NCBI GenBank assembly: GCA_041488155.1
Contig: JBGPOS010000025.1
Location: 1-47,608, forward strand
Reading direction: 5' to 3'
From: JBGPOS01 sp041488155
GTDB taxonomy: Bacteria > Chloroflexota > Dehalococcoidia > Tepidiformales > Tepidiformaceae
DNA: 47,608 bases
Under the pieces are notes generated by a model. That model worked only from the letters and a program-made list of their open reading frames with translations, was not told the DNA's origin and made no database searches. Of this stretch, positions 39,711-47,608 are shown piece after piece. The position numbers and the translations under genes are program-made. Each line of letters opens with the position of its first letter. The first letter of the stretch is position 1.

Positions 39711-41077
39711 TGGCTGTCCCCAGGACCTACCATCTCGTGACGCTGGGTTGCCCCAAGAACGACGTCGACAGCGAACACCTCGAGCGCCTGCTGAGCGGCG
39801 GCGAGCTCGTCCCCGTCCTGCGGCCGGGGGACGCCGACGCGATCATCGTCAACACCTGCGGGTTCATCGAGCAGAGCCAGGCGCAGTCGATGGCAGCGGT
39901 GCAGGAGCTGGCGGCGGCCAAGCGGCCGGGGCAGACGCTCATCGTTGGCGGCTGTATGACTCAACTCTACGGCGGCAAGGTGCGAGCAGAGGCCCCGGCG
40001 GTCGACCACGTGTTCGGCGTTGGCCAGTGGCCGGAGGTGGCCCGACTGCTGAAGGTGGACGTGGATGCGGTCTACGACATCCCCGACCGCAGCGCGAAAG
40101 TCACAGGTCCGAGCGCCTACCTCAAGATCTCCGACGGCTGCGACGCGCCCTGCACGTTCTGCGTGATCCCCACGATAAAGGGCGCGCTGCGTTCGGCGCC
40201 TGTGGGGATGCTGGTGAAGGAGGCGGGCCGCCTCGTCGACGCGGGTGCGAAGGAGCTCGTTCTCGTCGCACAGGACAGCACGGCGTACGGCGAGGACCTC
40301 GGCCTGCCCGTTGCGAGCGGGCTGCCGGGCCTTCTGCGGGTACTGAGCGAGGCCGCCGGTCCGGAAGTGTGGCTGCGCCTGATGTACGCCTACCCCAGCC
40401 GGGTTACGCCCCAGCTCATCGAAGCGATGGCCGCCATCCCGAACGTCCTCCACTACCTCGATGTCCCACTGCAGCACGGTTCAGAAAGCGTGCTTCGACG
40501 AATGAAGCGCCCCCACAACGTGGGGAAGGTGCTGGCGACCGTCGAAGCCTTGCGGAAGGCGATGCCGGACATCGTCCTGCGCACTTCGTTCATCGCCGGC
40601 TTCCCGGGAGAGACCGAGTCGCACTTCCAGGAGCTGCTCGACTTTGCGAAGGCGATCCGTTTCGACCACGTGGGCGTCTTCACCTACTCGCGCCAGCAGT
40701 GGACCGGCGCCTACGAGCTGCCGGGCCAGGTGGCGGACGAAGTGAAGCACGAGCGCCGAGAACGGCTGATGCGGGCCCAGCGCAAGATCGCCGGGAAGCT
40801 GGCAAGGCGCTTCGTTGGGCGGACGCTGCCAATGCTCGTAGAAGGCCTCGGAGAAGACGAAGACGGCGCACCAGTGGTAGCGGGACGGACGTACCGCGAA
40901 GCACCGGAGGTGGATGGGCTCGTGATAGCACGGGGTACCGCGCCGCCTGGAGACCGGGTGACCGTACGGATCGAGGCTGCGGCCGACTACGACCTATTCG
41001 GGACGATCGTCAGCCAGGACTCTCTGGATAGTGGTCCCAGCGGTCGTTGCCCTGGAGGATCGAGCGGAGGCGGTTGA
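39710..41077 (+). CDS. rimO: Ribosomal protein S12 methylthiotransferase RimO
   Basis: A 455-residue radical-SAM methylthiotransferase that modifies Asp of ribosomal protein S12. The N-terminal MTTase domain has its three cluster Cys in LGCPKNDVDSE, VNTCGFIEQ and GGCMTQ. The radical-SAM loop is DGCDAPCTFCVIPTIKG (CxxxCxxC). The C-terminal TRAM domain ends ITVRIEAA-like with DYDLFGTIV. KND in the first motif favours RimO over MiaB. The ATG overlaps the previous TGA (TGATG), and the 3' end overlaps the DinB gene on the other strand by 68 nt. The last ~20 residues are Gly/Ser-rich and may be an extension. Confidence 0.95.
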   Translation: MAVPRTYHLVTLGCPKNDVDSEHLERLLSGGELVPVLRPGDADAIIVNTCGFIEQSQAQSMAAVQELAAAKRPGQTLIVGGCMTQLYGGKVRAEAPAVDHVFGVGQWPEVARLLKVDVDAVYDIPDRSAKVTGPSAYLKISDGCDAPCTFCVIPTIKGALRSAPVGMLVKEAGRLVDAGAKELVLVAQDSTAYGEDLGLPVASGLPGLLRVLSEAAGPEVWLRLMYAYPSRVTPQLIEAMAAIPNVLHYLDVPLQHGSESVLRRMKRPHNVGKVLATVEALRKAMPDIVLRTSFIAGFPGETESHFQELLDFAKAIRFDHVGVFTYSRQQWTGAYELPGQVADEVKHERRERLMRAQRKIAGKLARRFVGRTLPMLVEGLGEDEDGAPVVAGRTYREAPEVDGLVIARGTAPPGDRVTVRIEAAADYDLFGTIVSQDSLDSGPSGRCPGGSSGGG

Positions 41078-41510
41078 TTTCGCCCGCGTGGTAGGTGTCG
41101 TGGACGATGAGGATTTCGATAATCTCGCGCACAGGAAGTGGATCGCCCCACCAGTGCACGGGGAGGCGAGTGTCGAGATCGTCGTCAGAGAGCGACGCAA
41201 CGTGCGAGGCGAGGTGGCCGTGCGCCTCCCTGATGAACGTGAGCATCTCGTCGCGGGGGAGAGCGCAGACGGCGGCGAACTCCCGGTCCCACGCTGTCTT
41301 GCCTGAGCCGAAGGCGTGCTCGACGTAGACGTGCTTGGCCGTCGCCGCGTGAGCCACCGTCTCGGCGATGCTGCGGGCCCCTGGCGTGGGCCGGGCTGAC
41401 CACTCCCGGTCGGACACGTGTTTCAGGTTGTCGATCAGGGAGTGCTCGGAGTCGCCCTCGAAGGCGCGGTTGAGGAGACGGAGGAGTGCGTCGACTGCAG
41501 GATGTTCCAT
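41010..41510 (-). CDS. DinB family protein
   Basis: A 166-residue four-helix-bundle protein of the DinB/YfiT metalloenzyme superfamily. A His at the start of the bundle (TVAHAATAKHVYVEH), HLASHV in the middle and the C-terminal IVHDTYHAGEINRLR supply the metal-binding triad typical of the family. The ~10-kDa core often uses mycothiol, bacillithiol or another thiol cofactor. The function here is not known. I chose ATG 41510 (MEHPAVDALL) with GGAG about 10 nt upstream. It converges with rimO, overlapping its end by 68 nt. Confidence 0.88.
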   Translation of the reverse strand: MEHPAVDALLRLLNRAFEGDSEHSLIDNLKHVSDREWSARPTPGARSIAETVAHAATAKHVYVEHAFGSGKTAWDREFAAVCALPRDEMLTFIREAHGHLASHVASLSDDDLDTRLPVHWWGDPLPVREIIEILIVHDTYHAGEINRLRSILQGNDRWDHYPESPG

Positions 41511-41675
41511 GGCATAGGCTCCAATCCGGAGGCCGGCGGCCAGTGACCGCTCCTTAGCAGTCGCGGCTCGGATGGTTGGAGCATGATACTCGCCGCGCTG
41601 TACCCCGCGAGGGGCAACGCGGCTGTAACAATCAAGGGCTATCCTGTCTTGCAGTATGGCCGTGGAGCCTGAGCT

Positions 41676-42998
41676 GTGAGTGAGTCCGCCAGCTACGTCA
41701 TCTCCGCCTGCCGCGAGAACGACGTGAAGTTCATCCGCCTCTGGTTCACCGACATCATCGGGGGGCTCAAGAGCTTCGCGATTACGGTCGAGGAGCTGGA
41801 GAAGGCACTCGAAGAGGGAATGGGCTTCGACGGCTCGAGCATCGAAGGCTTCGCCCGGATCGACGAGTCGGACATGATAGCGATGCCCGACCCGACGACC
41901 TTCCAACTTGTGCCGTGGCGGCCGAAAGAGCCGGGCGTGGCGCGCATGTTCTGCGACATCTACCGCCCGGATGGGCGTGCGTTCGAAGGGGACCCGCGCT
42001 TCGTCCTGCGACAGCAGCTGAAGCGCTCGGCCGACCTGGGATACACGTTCTACGTGAGCCCCGAGCTCGAATATTTCTACTTCAAAGACTCTTCCGGGAC
42101 GGAGCCGCTCGACCGGGGGGGCTACTTCGACCAGACCGCCGACGCCGCCAGCGACCTCCGCCGGGAAACGGTGCTGACGCTCGAAGCGATGGGGATCGAG
42201 GTGGAATACAGCCACCACGAAGTTGCGCCGAGCCAGCACGAGATAGCCTTGCGTTACACCGACGCCCTGACCATGGCGGACAACGCGATGACGTACCGGC
42301 TGGTGGTGAAGGAGATCGCGCTGGCGAACGGGGTCTACGCGACGTTCATGCCAAAGCCCGTTGCGAACCAGAACGGGAGCGGGATGCACGTCCACCAGTC
42401 GCTCTTCAAGGGCGAACGGAACGCCTTCTTCGACCCTCAGGACACGTATCACCTCAGCGCTATCGCGCGGGGTTACATCGCCGGCCTGCTCCACCACTCG
42501 CGCGGCATCACGCTCGTCACCAACCAGTGGGTGAACAGCTACAAGCGGCTGCTGCCGGGGTTCGAAGCGCCGGTCTACCTGAGCTGGGCGCGGCGGAACC
42601 GAAGCGACCTTATTCGCATCCCCGAGTACAAACCGGGCAAGGAGGTGCACACCCGGATCGAATATCGCTCGCCCGACTCGGCCTGCAATCCGTACCTCGC
42701 CTTCGCGGTAATGCTCGCGGCCGGGCTCGATGGCATAGAGAAGGAGCGGGCCCTACCGGCGCCGGTGGAGGAGAACGTGTTCGAAATGAGCGCGGAAGAC
42801 CGGGCCGCCCGCGGGATTGAGATGCTGCCGGGGAGCCTGATCGAGGCAATCGAGACAGCCGAGAAGTCGGACCTGTTGCGTTCGGCGCTCGGGGATCACG
42901 TCTTCGAGAGTCTGATCAAGAACAAGCGCATCGAGTGGGAGCGCTACCGCCGGCACATCACCGACTTCGAACTGGCCGAGTACCTGCCGATTCTCTAA
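41676..42998 (+). CDS. glnA: Type I glutamine synthetase
   Basis: A 440-residue type I glutamine synthetase, which forms glutamine from glutamate, ammonia and ATP. The signatures are FDGSSIEGFARIDESDM, VEYSHHEVAPSQHEIALRY, FMPKPVANQNGSGMHVHQSL (catalytic loop) and RNRSDLIRIPEY with RIEYRSPDSACNPYLAFAVML. The length and absence of an adenylylation-loop Tyr point to the GSI-alpha subgroup, regulated by feedback rather than by adenylylation. The GTG start (MSESASYVISAC) is preceded by GGAG and a weak TATCCT -10 about 30 nt upstream. It is divergent from the DinB gene. Confidence 0.96.
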   Translation: MSESASYVISACRENDVKFIRLWFTDIIGGLKSFAITVEELEKALEEGMGFDGSSIEGFARIDESDMIAMPDPTTFQLVPWRPKEPGVARMFCDIYRPDGRAFEGDPRFVLRQQLKRSADLGYTFYVSPELEYFYFKDSSGTEPLDRGGYFDQTADAASDLRRETVLTLEAMGIEVEYSHHEVAPSQHEIALRYTDALTMADNAMTYRLVVKEIALANGVYATFMPKPVANQNGSGMHVHQSLFKGERNAFFDPQDTYHLSAIARGYIAGLLHHSRGITLVTNQWVNSYKRLLPGFEAPVYLSWARRNRSDLIRIPEYKPGKEVHTRIEYRSPDSACNPYLAFAVMLAAGLDGIEKERALPAPVEENVFEMSAEDRAARGIEMLPGSLIEAIETAEKSDLLRSALGDHVFESLIKNKRIEWERYRRHITDFELAEYLPIL

Positions 42999-43027
42999 CG
43001 CTTGCCGAGGCTCGGGCGCCGGGTCGA

Positions 43028-43810
43028 TCAGTTCGAGAAGAAGGCCCCGGCTACGCGCGCGAACTCTGCCGGGTGCTCGAGGTTGGCCAGGTGGCCCGCG
43101 TCGTCGAGTGAGGCCCGCGTTGCCCCGCCGATCCGGCTCTGCCAGATGGCGCCATAGGCTGGCGGGATAAATCGATCACGTTCGGCCGTTACGACCAGGG
43201 TGGGCGCCGAGACCCGGGAGAGGCGCTTTGCCACCCCGGTATCCGGCAAGGGCCAGAGGAACTTCGCAGCCGCCTTGAGGTCCTTCATCTCCTGCACGTA
43301 ATTCTCGAGGGGGTCGGCGGCGCCGTCCTTGAGGACGAGCGATTGGCGACGGGCTGGGTCGGCGAAGAGGACGGCCGTGGCCGCCATCGGAGGCTGGGCG
43401 AAGGGATCTTCGCCGCCCGCTGACTCGTCCCAGATCCCGACCGGAGCAGCGAGCACAAGACGCCGGACGCGCTGGGGCATGATCGCCGCCAACTCCGCGG
43501 CGATCCATGCTCCGAGCGAGTGGCCGAGGACGTAGGCCGAGCCCACGCCGACTGCATCGAGAAAGTCGGTGTAGTGGAGGACAAGGTCGAGGCCGTTGTC
43601 GACCTCATCGAGTCCGCCCGAAGGCCCCCAGCCAGGATGGTAGGGCGCGATGACGTCGAAACGCTTCGAAAGCTCCTCCATGGCGGGCTCCCAGCCCTGC
43701 ATTCCGGCGATGTGGTGGAGGTAGAGGAGGGGCTCCCCCTGGCCAGCGCGGTAATACTGCACCGGCGGGCTGCCGGGCCGGAGGGTGACGGACTTTATTT
43801 CCACTTCCAT
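43028..43810 (-). CDS. Alpha/beta hydrolase
   Basis: A 260-residue hydrolase of the alpha/beta superfamily: LLYLHHIAGMQGWEPAMEEL, APYHPGWGPSGG, the nucleophile elbow VLGHSLGAW (Ser), APTLVVTAERDRFIPP (Asp) and DDAGHLANLEHP (His), so the triad is complete. It may hydrolyse esters or C-C bonds in the catabolism of a compound oxidised by the adjacent flavin monooxygenase. ATG 43810 (MEVEIKSVTL) has AGGAGA about 8 nt upstream. It follows the LLM gene by 11 nt in one operon. Confidence 0.88.
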   Translation of the reverse strand: MEVEIKSVTLRPGSPPVQYYRAGQGEPLLYLHHIAGMQGWEPAMEELSKRFDVIAPYHPGWGPSGGLDEVDNGLDLVLHYTDFLDAVGVGSAYVLGHSLGAWIAAELAAIMPQRVRRLVLAAPVGIWDESAGGEDPFAQPPMAATAVLFADPARRQSLVLKDGAADPLENYVQEMKDLKAAAKFLWPLPDTGVAKRLSRVSAPTLVVTAERDRFIPPAYGAIWQSRIGGATRASLDDAGHLANLEHPAEFARVAGAFFSN

Positions 43811-43821
43811 CTCTGTCTCTC

Positions 43822-45066
43822 CTACACAGTGACGCGCGTGCGGATTGCTCGCGGCTCGGCAAGACGCGATTGGGGCAGGGCCTTCGGCGACCAGTGGTCT
43901 TCGTAGCCATCCCACAGATGGCGGAGGCGCGGCATGACCTTTTCGGCGAAGAGTCGCGTGCTCTTCTCGCACTTCTCCCTGGGCATGTCACCGATGTGCA
44001 TGAGGGTGAAGACATGGCCAATGCGGAGGGTCTTGATGAGGTGCTCCATCTGCTCGGTGACTGAGTCCGGGTCGCCGCTTACGAGGAAGCCCTCGTCGAC
44101 GCATTCGCGGTAGCTCTTGCCGAGGGCGCCGCCCGCGCTCACGCCGCCGACCTGGGCCTTGAGGCCCGCCCGTATGGTGGCCTCTGTGCGGTAGCCAGGG
44201 GCGTCGGCGAACCCCGGATAGACGTGGAGGCAACGCTCGAAGAAGTAGCGGGCGTGCTGGAAGTAGCTCTCTTCAGCCTCGGCGTCGCTATCAGCCACCA
44301 CAATCTGCTGGGCGAAGGCAGCCTGGTAGGGATTGAAAGGCTTTCCCATCTCCTCGACGCGGGTGTGGAAACCGTCCATCAACTGCTGCCCGCGCTTGTA
44401 CCCGCTAAAGCTGAGGTAGCTGTAGTTGTAGTCGTTCTCCGCGCAGAAGTCCCAGGTTTCGACCGAGCCGCCGCCGGGAATCCAAATGGGCGGGTGCGGC
44501 TTCTGAATAGGCCGCGGCCAGATGTTGACGTAGCGGAGCTTGTTGAAGCGGCCGTTCCAGGAAAAGACGTCCGGGTCGGCCCATGCGCGCAGGATGAGGT
44601 CGTGGTTCTCCTGGTAACGCTCACGGAGGGTGGCGGGGTTCGAGCCGAACGCGTAGTTCGTGTCCATAGAGGTGCCGACGGGGAAGCCGGCAATGAGCCG
44701 GCCGCCCGAGATGACGTCGAGCATCGCCATCTCCTCGGCGACGCGCGTCGGGGGGTTGTAGAGCGCGATCGACATGCCCAGGAGGACGATGCTGACGTCG
44801 CGCGTACGGCGGGCGAGCGTGGCGGCCATCAGTGCAGGTGAGGGCATGAGCCCGTAGGCGTTGGCGTGGTGTTCGTTGACTCCGACGCCGTCGAACCCGA
44901 GCTCTGCCGCGAACTCGAGCAGGTCAAGGTAGTCGTTGTAAATCCGATGGCCCTCCACGGGGTCGTAGAGCCGGGAGTCAACGTCCACCCAGACGCTGCG
45001 GTGCTTCTGCCGGAAGTCGTCGGGCAGGTATGGGTAGGGCATGAGGTTGAACCAGTGGAACTTCAT
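43822..45066 (-). CDS. LLM class flavin-dependent oxidoreductase
   Basis: A 414-residue bacterial luciferase-like monooxygenase. It opens MKFHWFNLMPYPYLPDDFRQ, then has FAAELGFDGVGVNEHHANAYGLMPSPALMAATLARRTRDVSIVLLG, GGRLIAGFPVGTSMD and PRPIQKPHPPIWIPGGGS (phosphate/flavin loop). These proteins use FMNH2 or F420 to oxygenate or reduce small organic molecules. ATG 45066 is preceded by GAGG. It is first in a two-gene operon with an alpha/beta hydrolase, a pairing common in catabolic clusters, though the substrate is unknown. Confidence 0.9.
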   Translation of the reverse strand: MKFHWFNLMPYPYLPDDFRQKHRSVWVDVDSRLYDPVEGHRIYNDYLDLLEFAAELGFDGVGVNEHHANAYGLMPSPALMAATLARRTRDVSIVLLGMSIALYNPPTRVAEEMAMLDVISGGRLIAGFPVGTSMDTNYAFGSNPATLRERYQENHDLILRAWADPDVFSWNGRFNKLRYVNIWPRPIQKPHPPIWIPGGGSVETWDFCAENDYNYSYLSFSGYKRGQQLMDGFHTRVEEMGKPFNPYQAAFAQQIVVADSDAEAEESYFQHARYFFERCLHVYPGFADAPGYRTEATIRAGLKAQVGGVSAGGALGKSYRECVDEGFLVSGDPDSVTEQMEHLIKTLRIGHVFTLMHIGDMPREKCEKSTRLFAEKVMPRLRHLWDGYEDHWSPKALPQSRLAEPRAIRTRVTV

Positions 45067-45137
45067 CGCCGGCGCCTCGGTCAGGAAGTATTTCGCACGA
45101 GACTAACGTTCGACGGGTTCGCGGAAGATGGTCGATG

Positions 45138-45155
45138 GGCCCCCGCTTGGGGACC
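45138..45155 (-). terminator. Possible terminator after the thiamine-diphosphate enzyme gene
   Basis: Minus strand GGUCCCC, AAGC loop, GGGGGCC: 7 bp with one G-U, 19 nt past the stop. No U-run follows, so this is tentative. Confidence 0.35.
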
Positions 45156-45173
45156 GGTGGACCGTGGGCGCGG

Positions 45174-46811
45174 CTAGCGGCGGGGCGGCGGGCTGCCGAG
45201 GCCGCCCATTGGCTGGAGCGAGGCCATGTCTATGTCGAGGAGCACCGGCCCGCCGGCTTTGACTGCGCGCTGGAAAGCATCGCGAAAGCCGTCCACGCCG
45301 GACACCGGCTCGCCCGCCATCCCCATCCCCTGCGCGACTGCAGCGAAGTCCGGGGTGGCAAGGTCGACGCCGTTCTGGCGGCCATCGAAGGTGCGAGCCT
45401 GGATGGTACGCAGGACGCCATAACCGCGGTCGTTGAAGACGCAGATGATCAGGGGCAGCTGGTACTGAACGGCCGTGGCAAGCTCGCCGATGTTGAGCAT
45501 GAAGCCGCCGTCGCCCTGGATGATCGCCGTCTTGCGGCCGTTTCCCACTGCCGCCCCGATGGCCAGCGGCAGGGCGGGCCCGATCGCGGCTGACGTCGGA
45601 TTGAGCGACGTGCGCGGGGCGAGGATCGGGATCAGGCGGTTGCCCCAGAGGTAGGCAGGGATTGTGGCGTCGCGGACGATGTTCGCGTCGCGGGGAAGGT
45701 TCTCCCGCATGATGTCGACGATCGCGGAGTAGTCGGGGCCGATCTGGCCGCGGATCTGCTGGCGGGCCTCTTCGCAAGCACGCCTCGCATTGGCTGTAAA
45801 CGCCGGATCGGTGCGGCGGCCATCCAGGGCTCGAAGGATGCCTGCAAGGCCGAGGCGGGCGTCCCCGACGATCGGGGTCGTGGGCGCGTAGTTTCGGCCG
45901 ATGACCGCCGGGTCGGCGTCGAGGTGGATGAGCTTACCCGGGATGCGCATGGTCCAGTTGCTGGTTGCCCCCGCCTGGAAGCGTGTCCCGACCGCGAGGA
46001 CCACGTCGGCTTCGCGAATGACCGGTTCGAGCGAGGGGTGCATGGAGAGCGGGCCGAGACAGAGGGGGTGGTCTTCGGGAATGGCGCCGCGGCCGTTCAC
46101 GGAGGTCACAACGGGTGCGTCCAGGGCTTCAGCAAGCTGGATGAGCTCGGCGCTTGCGTCGGCCGTGAGGACGCCCCCACCGGCCCAGATGAGCGGCCGT
46201 TCGGCCTCGCTGAGCGCCTTCGCCGCGGCCGCCACGGCCTCTTTGGGCGGCTGGATGCGCGGCCACGATTCCAGGTGCGGGATATCGACCGTCGCGCTCG
46301 CGTACTGAAAGTCGATCGGGATTTCTATTGCGCCCGGCTGGGGTCGGCCTGTGTTGATGTCGGTGGCGACGCGGAGGATGGTCTCCGGGATGTCCTCGGT
46401 GCGGCGGACGCTCTCGGTGCGGCGCGTCACCGTGCGAAGCATGTCCATCTGGCGCTCGGCTTCGTGGAGGAAGCCCTTGCCTTTGCCGTAGTAAACGGAG
46501 TCGACCTGGCCGGTGAGCATGAGCACACGCGACGAGGCGAAACCGGCTTCGAAGAGGCCGTTCATGGAGTTCGCCGCGCCGGGGCCGGTGCTTGTGATGG
46601 CGACCCCGAGCTTGCCGGTCACACGGGCGTATCCGTCGGCGGCATGGAGGGCCCCCTGCTCGTGGCGGACGCTGATCGGGGTGATGCCGCCGAGGCGCAG
46701 GATAGCGTCATAGATAGGGATGTTGTGCACGCTCACGATGCCGAAGACGTGCTCGACGCCGAGCGCCTTAAGAGTGTGGACAACGGCCTCGCCACCGGTC
46801 ATCTCTTGCAC
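45174..46811 (-). CDS. Thiamine-diphosphate-dependent enzyme, acetolactate-synthase-like
   Basis: A 545-residue ThDP enzyme of the acetolactate synthase/benzoylformate decarboxylase/oxalyl-CoA decarboxylase superfamily. The Pyr domain has the catalytic Glu in VRHEQGALHAADGYARVTGK and GPGAANSMNGLFEA. The middle domain follows, and the PP domain has the ThDP-Mg motif GDGGFMLNIGELATAVQYQLPLIICVFND. It lacks the quinone-oxidase C-terminal tail. Substrate is uncertain. I chose GTG 46811 (MQEMTGGEAVVHTL) with GAGGAG 5-6 nt upstream. The frame continues far upstream only because the pnp tail has no stops in this frame. Confidence 0.87.
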   Translation of the reverse strand: MQEMTGGEAVVHTLKALGVEHVFGIVSVHNIPIYDAILRLGGITPISVRHEQGALHAADGYARVTGKLGVAITSTGPGAANSMNGLFEAGFASSRVLMLTGQVDSVYYGKGKGFLHEAERQMDMLRTVTRRTESVRRTEDIPETILRVATDINTGRPQPGAIEIPIDFQYASATVDIPHLESWPRIQPPKEAVAAAAKALSEAERPLIWAGGGVLTADASAELIQLAEALDAPVVTSVNGRGAIPEDHPLCLGPLSMHPSLEPVIREADVVLAVGTRFQAGATSNWTMRIPGKLIHLDADPAVIGRNYAPTTPIVGDARLGLAGILRALDGRRTDPAFTANARRACEEARQQIRGQIGPDYSAIVDIMRENLPRDANIVRDATIPAYLWGNRLIPILAPRTSLNPTSAAIGPALPLAIGAAVGNGRKTAIIQGDGGFMLNIGELATAVQYQLPLIICVFNDRGYGVLRTIQARTFDGRQNGVDLATPDFAAVAQGMGMAGEPVSGVDGFRDAFQRAVKAGGPVLLDIDMASLQPMGGLGSPPPRR

Positions 46812-46930
46812 GGGTGCTCCTCGCTTCGTGGAGACTGAGCTAGTCGCACGATATGGTCTGGCGTCGCCGCTGCCAATCGCGGCTCTCCACCGGGCGAGGT
46901 ACATCGCCGGGTCTCCCGGGCGGCGGGGGG

Positions 46931-46962
46931 CAAGCAAACGGGGCACGTTGCGAGCGTGCCCC
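46931..46962 (-). terminator. Putative intrinsic terminator of pnp
   Basis: Minus strand GGGGCACG (46962-46955), loop CUCGCAA, CGUGCCCC (46947-46940), then GUUUGCUUG. An 8-bp perfect stem 15 nt after the pnp stop. The U-run is interrupted. Confidence 0.65.
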
Positions 46963-46977
46963 TTGAGTCTGAACTGG

Positions 46978-47607
46978 CTACTCCGGCCGGTTCTCGTCCT
47001 CGTAGGAGCCCGAGCCCCCGAGGCCCCGCCGTGGAGGTGGGGGAGGTGCAGGCGGGCCGGCTGGCTCGTCGACACGCCGGGTCCAGCCGCGGCTGACGCC
47101 GCCAAGCGGGACGCTGCCGCCACGCTGAGCGCCGCCGTATCCGCCTTCGCGTTGACCGCCACCGCCGCCTCGGCCGCCGCCGCCACCGAAGCCGCCGCTG
47201 CGACCACCGCCGCGACCGCCAAAGCCGCCTTCGCGTTGGCCGCCGCGAGGAGGGCCACCGTTTCGGTCGCCGCTGGGGCGAGGTCCGCGGTCGCCGCCGC
47301 GGCCTCCGCCGCCACGAGCGCCGCCGAATCCACCGCGACCAGCGGGACGCCCGCCGCCTTCACCAGGCGGTGGCGCCGCGGGAGCCTCTTCGCCGAGGAG
47401 CACCGCACGCCGGGAGAGGTTTATGCGTCCGAGGTTGTCGATTTCCGTGACCATGACGGTCACTTCGTCACCGGCCTGGACTTCATCCTCGCAGCGTTCG
47501 ACGTGGTCGGCGCCGAGTTGGGAGATGTGGACCATGCCTTCCTTGCCGGGCAGGATCTCGACGAAGACGCCGAAGTTGAGCAGCCTCGTGACCTTGCCCG
47601 TGTAGAC
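46978..47607 (-). CDS. pnp: Polyribonucleotide nucleotidyltransferase, C-terminal part (truncated by the window edge)
   Basis: Only the last ~209 residues are in the window. They begin within the S1 RNA-binding domain: VYTGKVTRLLNFGVFVEILP, GKEGMVHISQLGADHVERCEDEV, VTVMVTEIDNLGRINLSRRAVL. This is the PNPase C-terminus, from the phosphorolytic 3'-5' exonuclease that degrades RNA. After the S1 domain comes a ~120-residue tail very rich in Gly and Arg, with many RGG, GGR and GGF tripeptides, then a Pro run and an acidic end (YEDENRPE). The tail resembles eukaryotic RGG boxes that bind RNA. The first part of the gene lies beyond the window. Confidence 0.85.
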   Translation of the reverse strand, partial: VYTGKVTRLLNFGVFVEILPGKEGMVHISQLGADHVERCEDEVQAGDEVTVMVTEIDNLGRINLSRRAVLLGEEAPAAPPPGEGGGRPAGRGGFGGARGGGGRGGDRGPRPSGDRNGGPPRGGQREGGFGGRGGGRSGGFGGGGGRGGGGGQREGGYGGAQRGGSVPLGGVSRGWTRRVDEPAGPPAPPPPPRRGLGGSGSYEDENRPE

Positions 47608-47608
47608 C

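Noticed and set aside
45174..47408. 744-residue frame running from the thiamine-diphosphate enzyme into the pnp tail
   Set aside because: The upstream residues are Ala-rich out-of-frame translation of the RGG tail. GTG 46811 has a proper ribosome-binding site.

Overview
The window is a 47.6-kb, GC-rich, densely coded bacterial chromosome segment. No rRNA or tRNA genes, CRISPR array or intact mobile element is visible. The gene content points to Chloroflexota, most likely a Dehalococcoidia/SAR202-like or Tepidiforma-like lineage. It includes a MoxR-DUF58-transglutaminase operon, a Tat-type lipoprotein oligopeptide-binding protein, LLM-class flavin oxidoreductases, a DUF4838 protein, tandem VOC proteins and a RodZ-like HTH/PASTA protein. 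That placement is inference from gene content and protein style, not from a marker-gene tree. Many first genes of transcription units carry a TAnnnT -10 box only 6-9 nt before the start codon, so leaderless transcription looks common.

Layout. 0.3-1.4 kb: purC with an in-frame LuxR-type HTH at its N-terminus. 1.4-1.7 kb: a decayed transposase fragment with a perfect 24-nt palindrome. 1.7-5.5 kb: dnaN and, divergently, recF overlapping a PrsW-type membrane protease gene. 5.4-8.8 kb: a diacylglycerol-kinase-family gene, then a tandem VOC protein, an alpha/beta hydrolase and a zinc-ribbon membrane protein. 8.8-9.5 kb: a stand-alone biotinyl carrier domain (minus strand) preceded by a gene-free ~355-nt stretch that folds as a highly structured RNA with GCAA tetraloops and ends in an intrinsic terminator. 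9.6-13.7 kb: a TcuA-like flavoprotein, a DUF433/DUF5615 toxin-antitoxin pair, a class I amidotransferase-like hydrolase and a cytochrome P450. 13.7-15.5 kb: etfBA. 15.7-20.6 kb: ychF and an ABC peptide-transporter operon (two permeases plus binding protein, no ATPases). 20.7-25.7 kb: ogt and the moxR-DUF58-transglutaminase-like operon, in which the transglutaminase has lost all three catalytic residues. 26.0-29.4 kb: an MMPL transporter and an acyl-CoA dehydrogenase-like gene. 29.4-36.4 kb: an LCP protein, a zincin, two unknown small proteins, rimI, a DUF4838 protein, thiN and a secreted repeat protein. 36.5-43 kb: a dapA-like gene, a frameshifted hydrolase/adenylate-cyclase fusion, a RodZ/PASTA gene overlapping rimO, a DinB gene and glnA. 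43-47.6 kb: a hydrolase, an LLM oxidoreductase, a thiamine-diphosphate enzyme and the 3' end of pnp with an RGG-rich tail.

The most interesting items are the structured RNA ahead of the biotinyl-carrier gene, the HTH-PurC fusion, the triad-less transglutaminase, the hydrolase-cyclase frameshift and the widespread leaderless-type starts.
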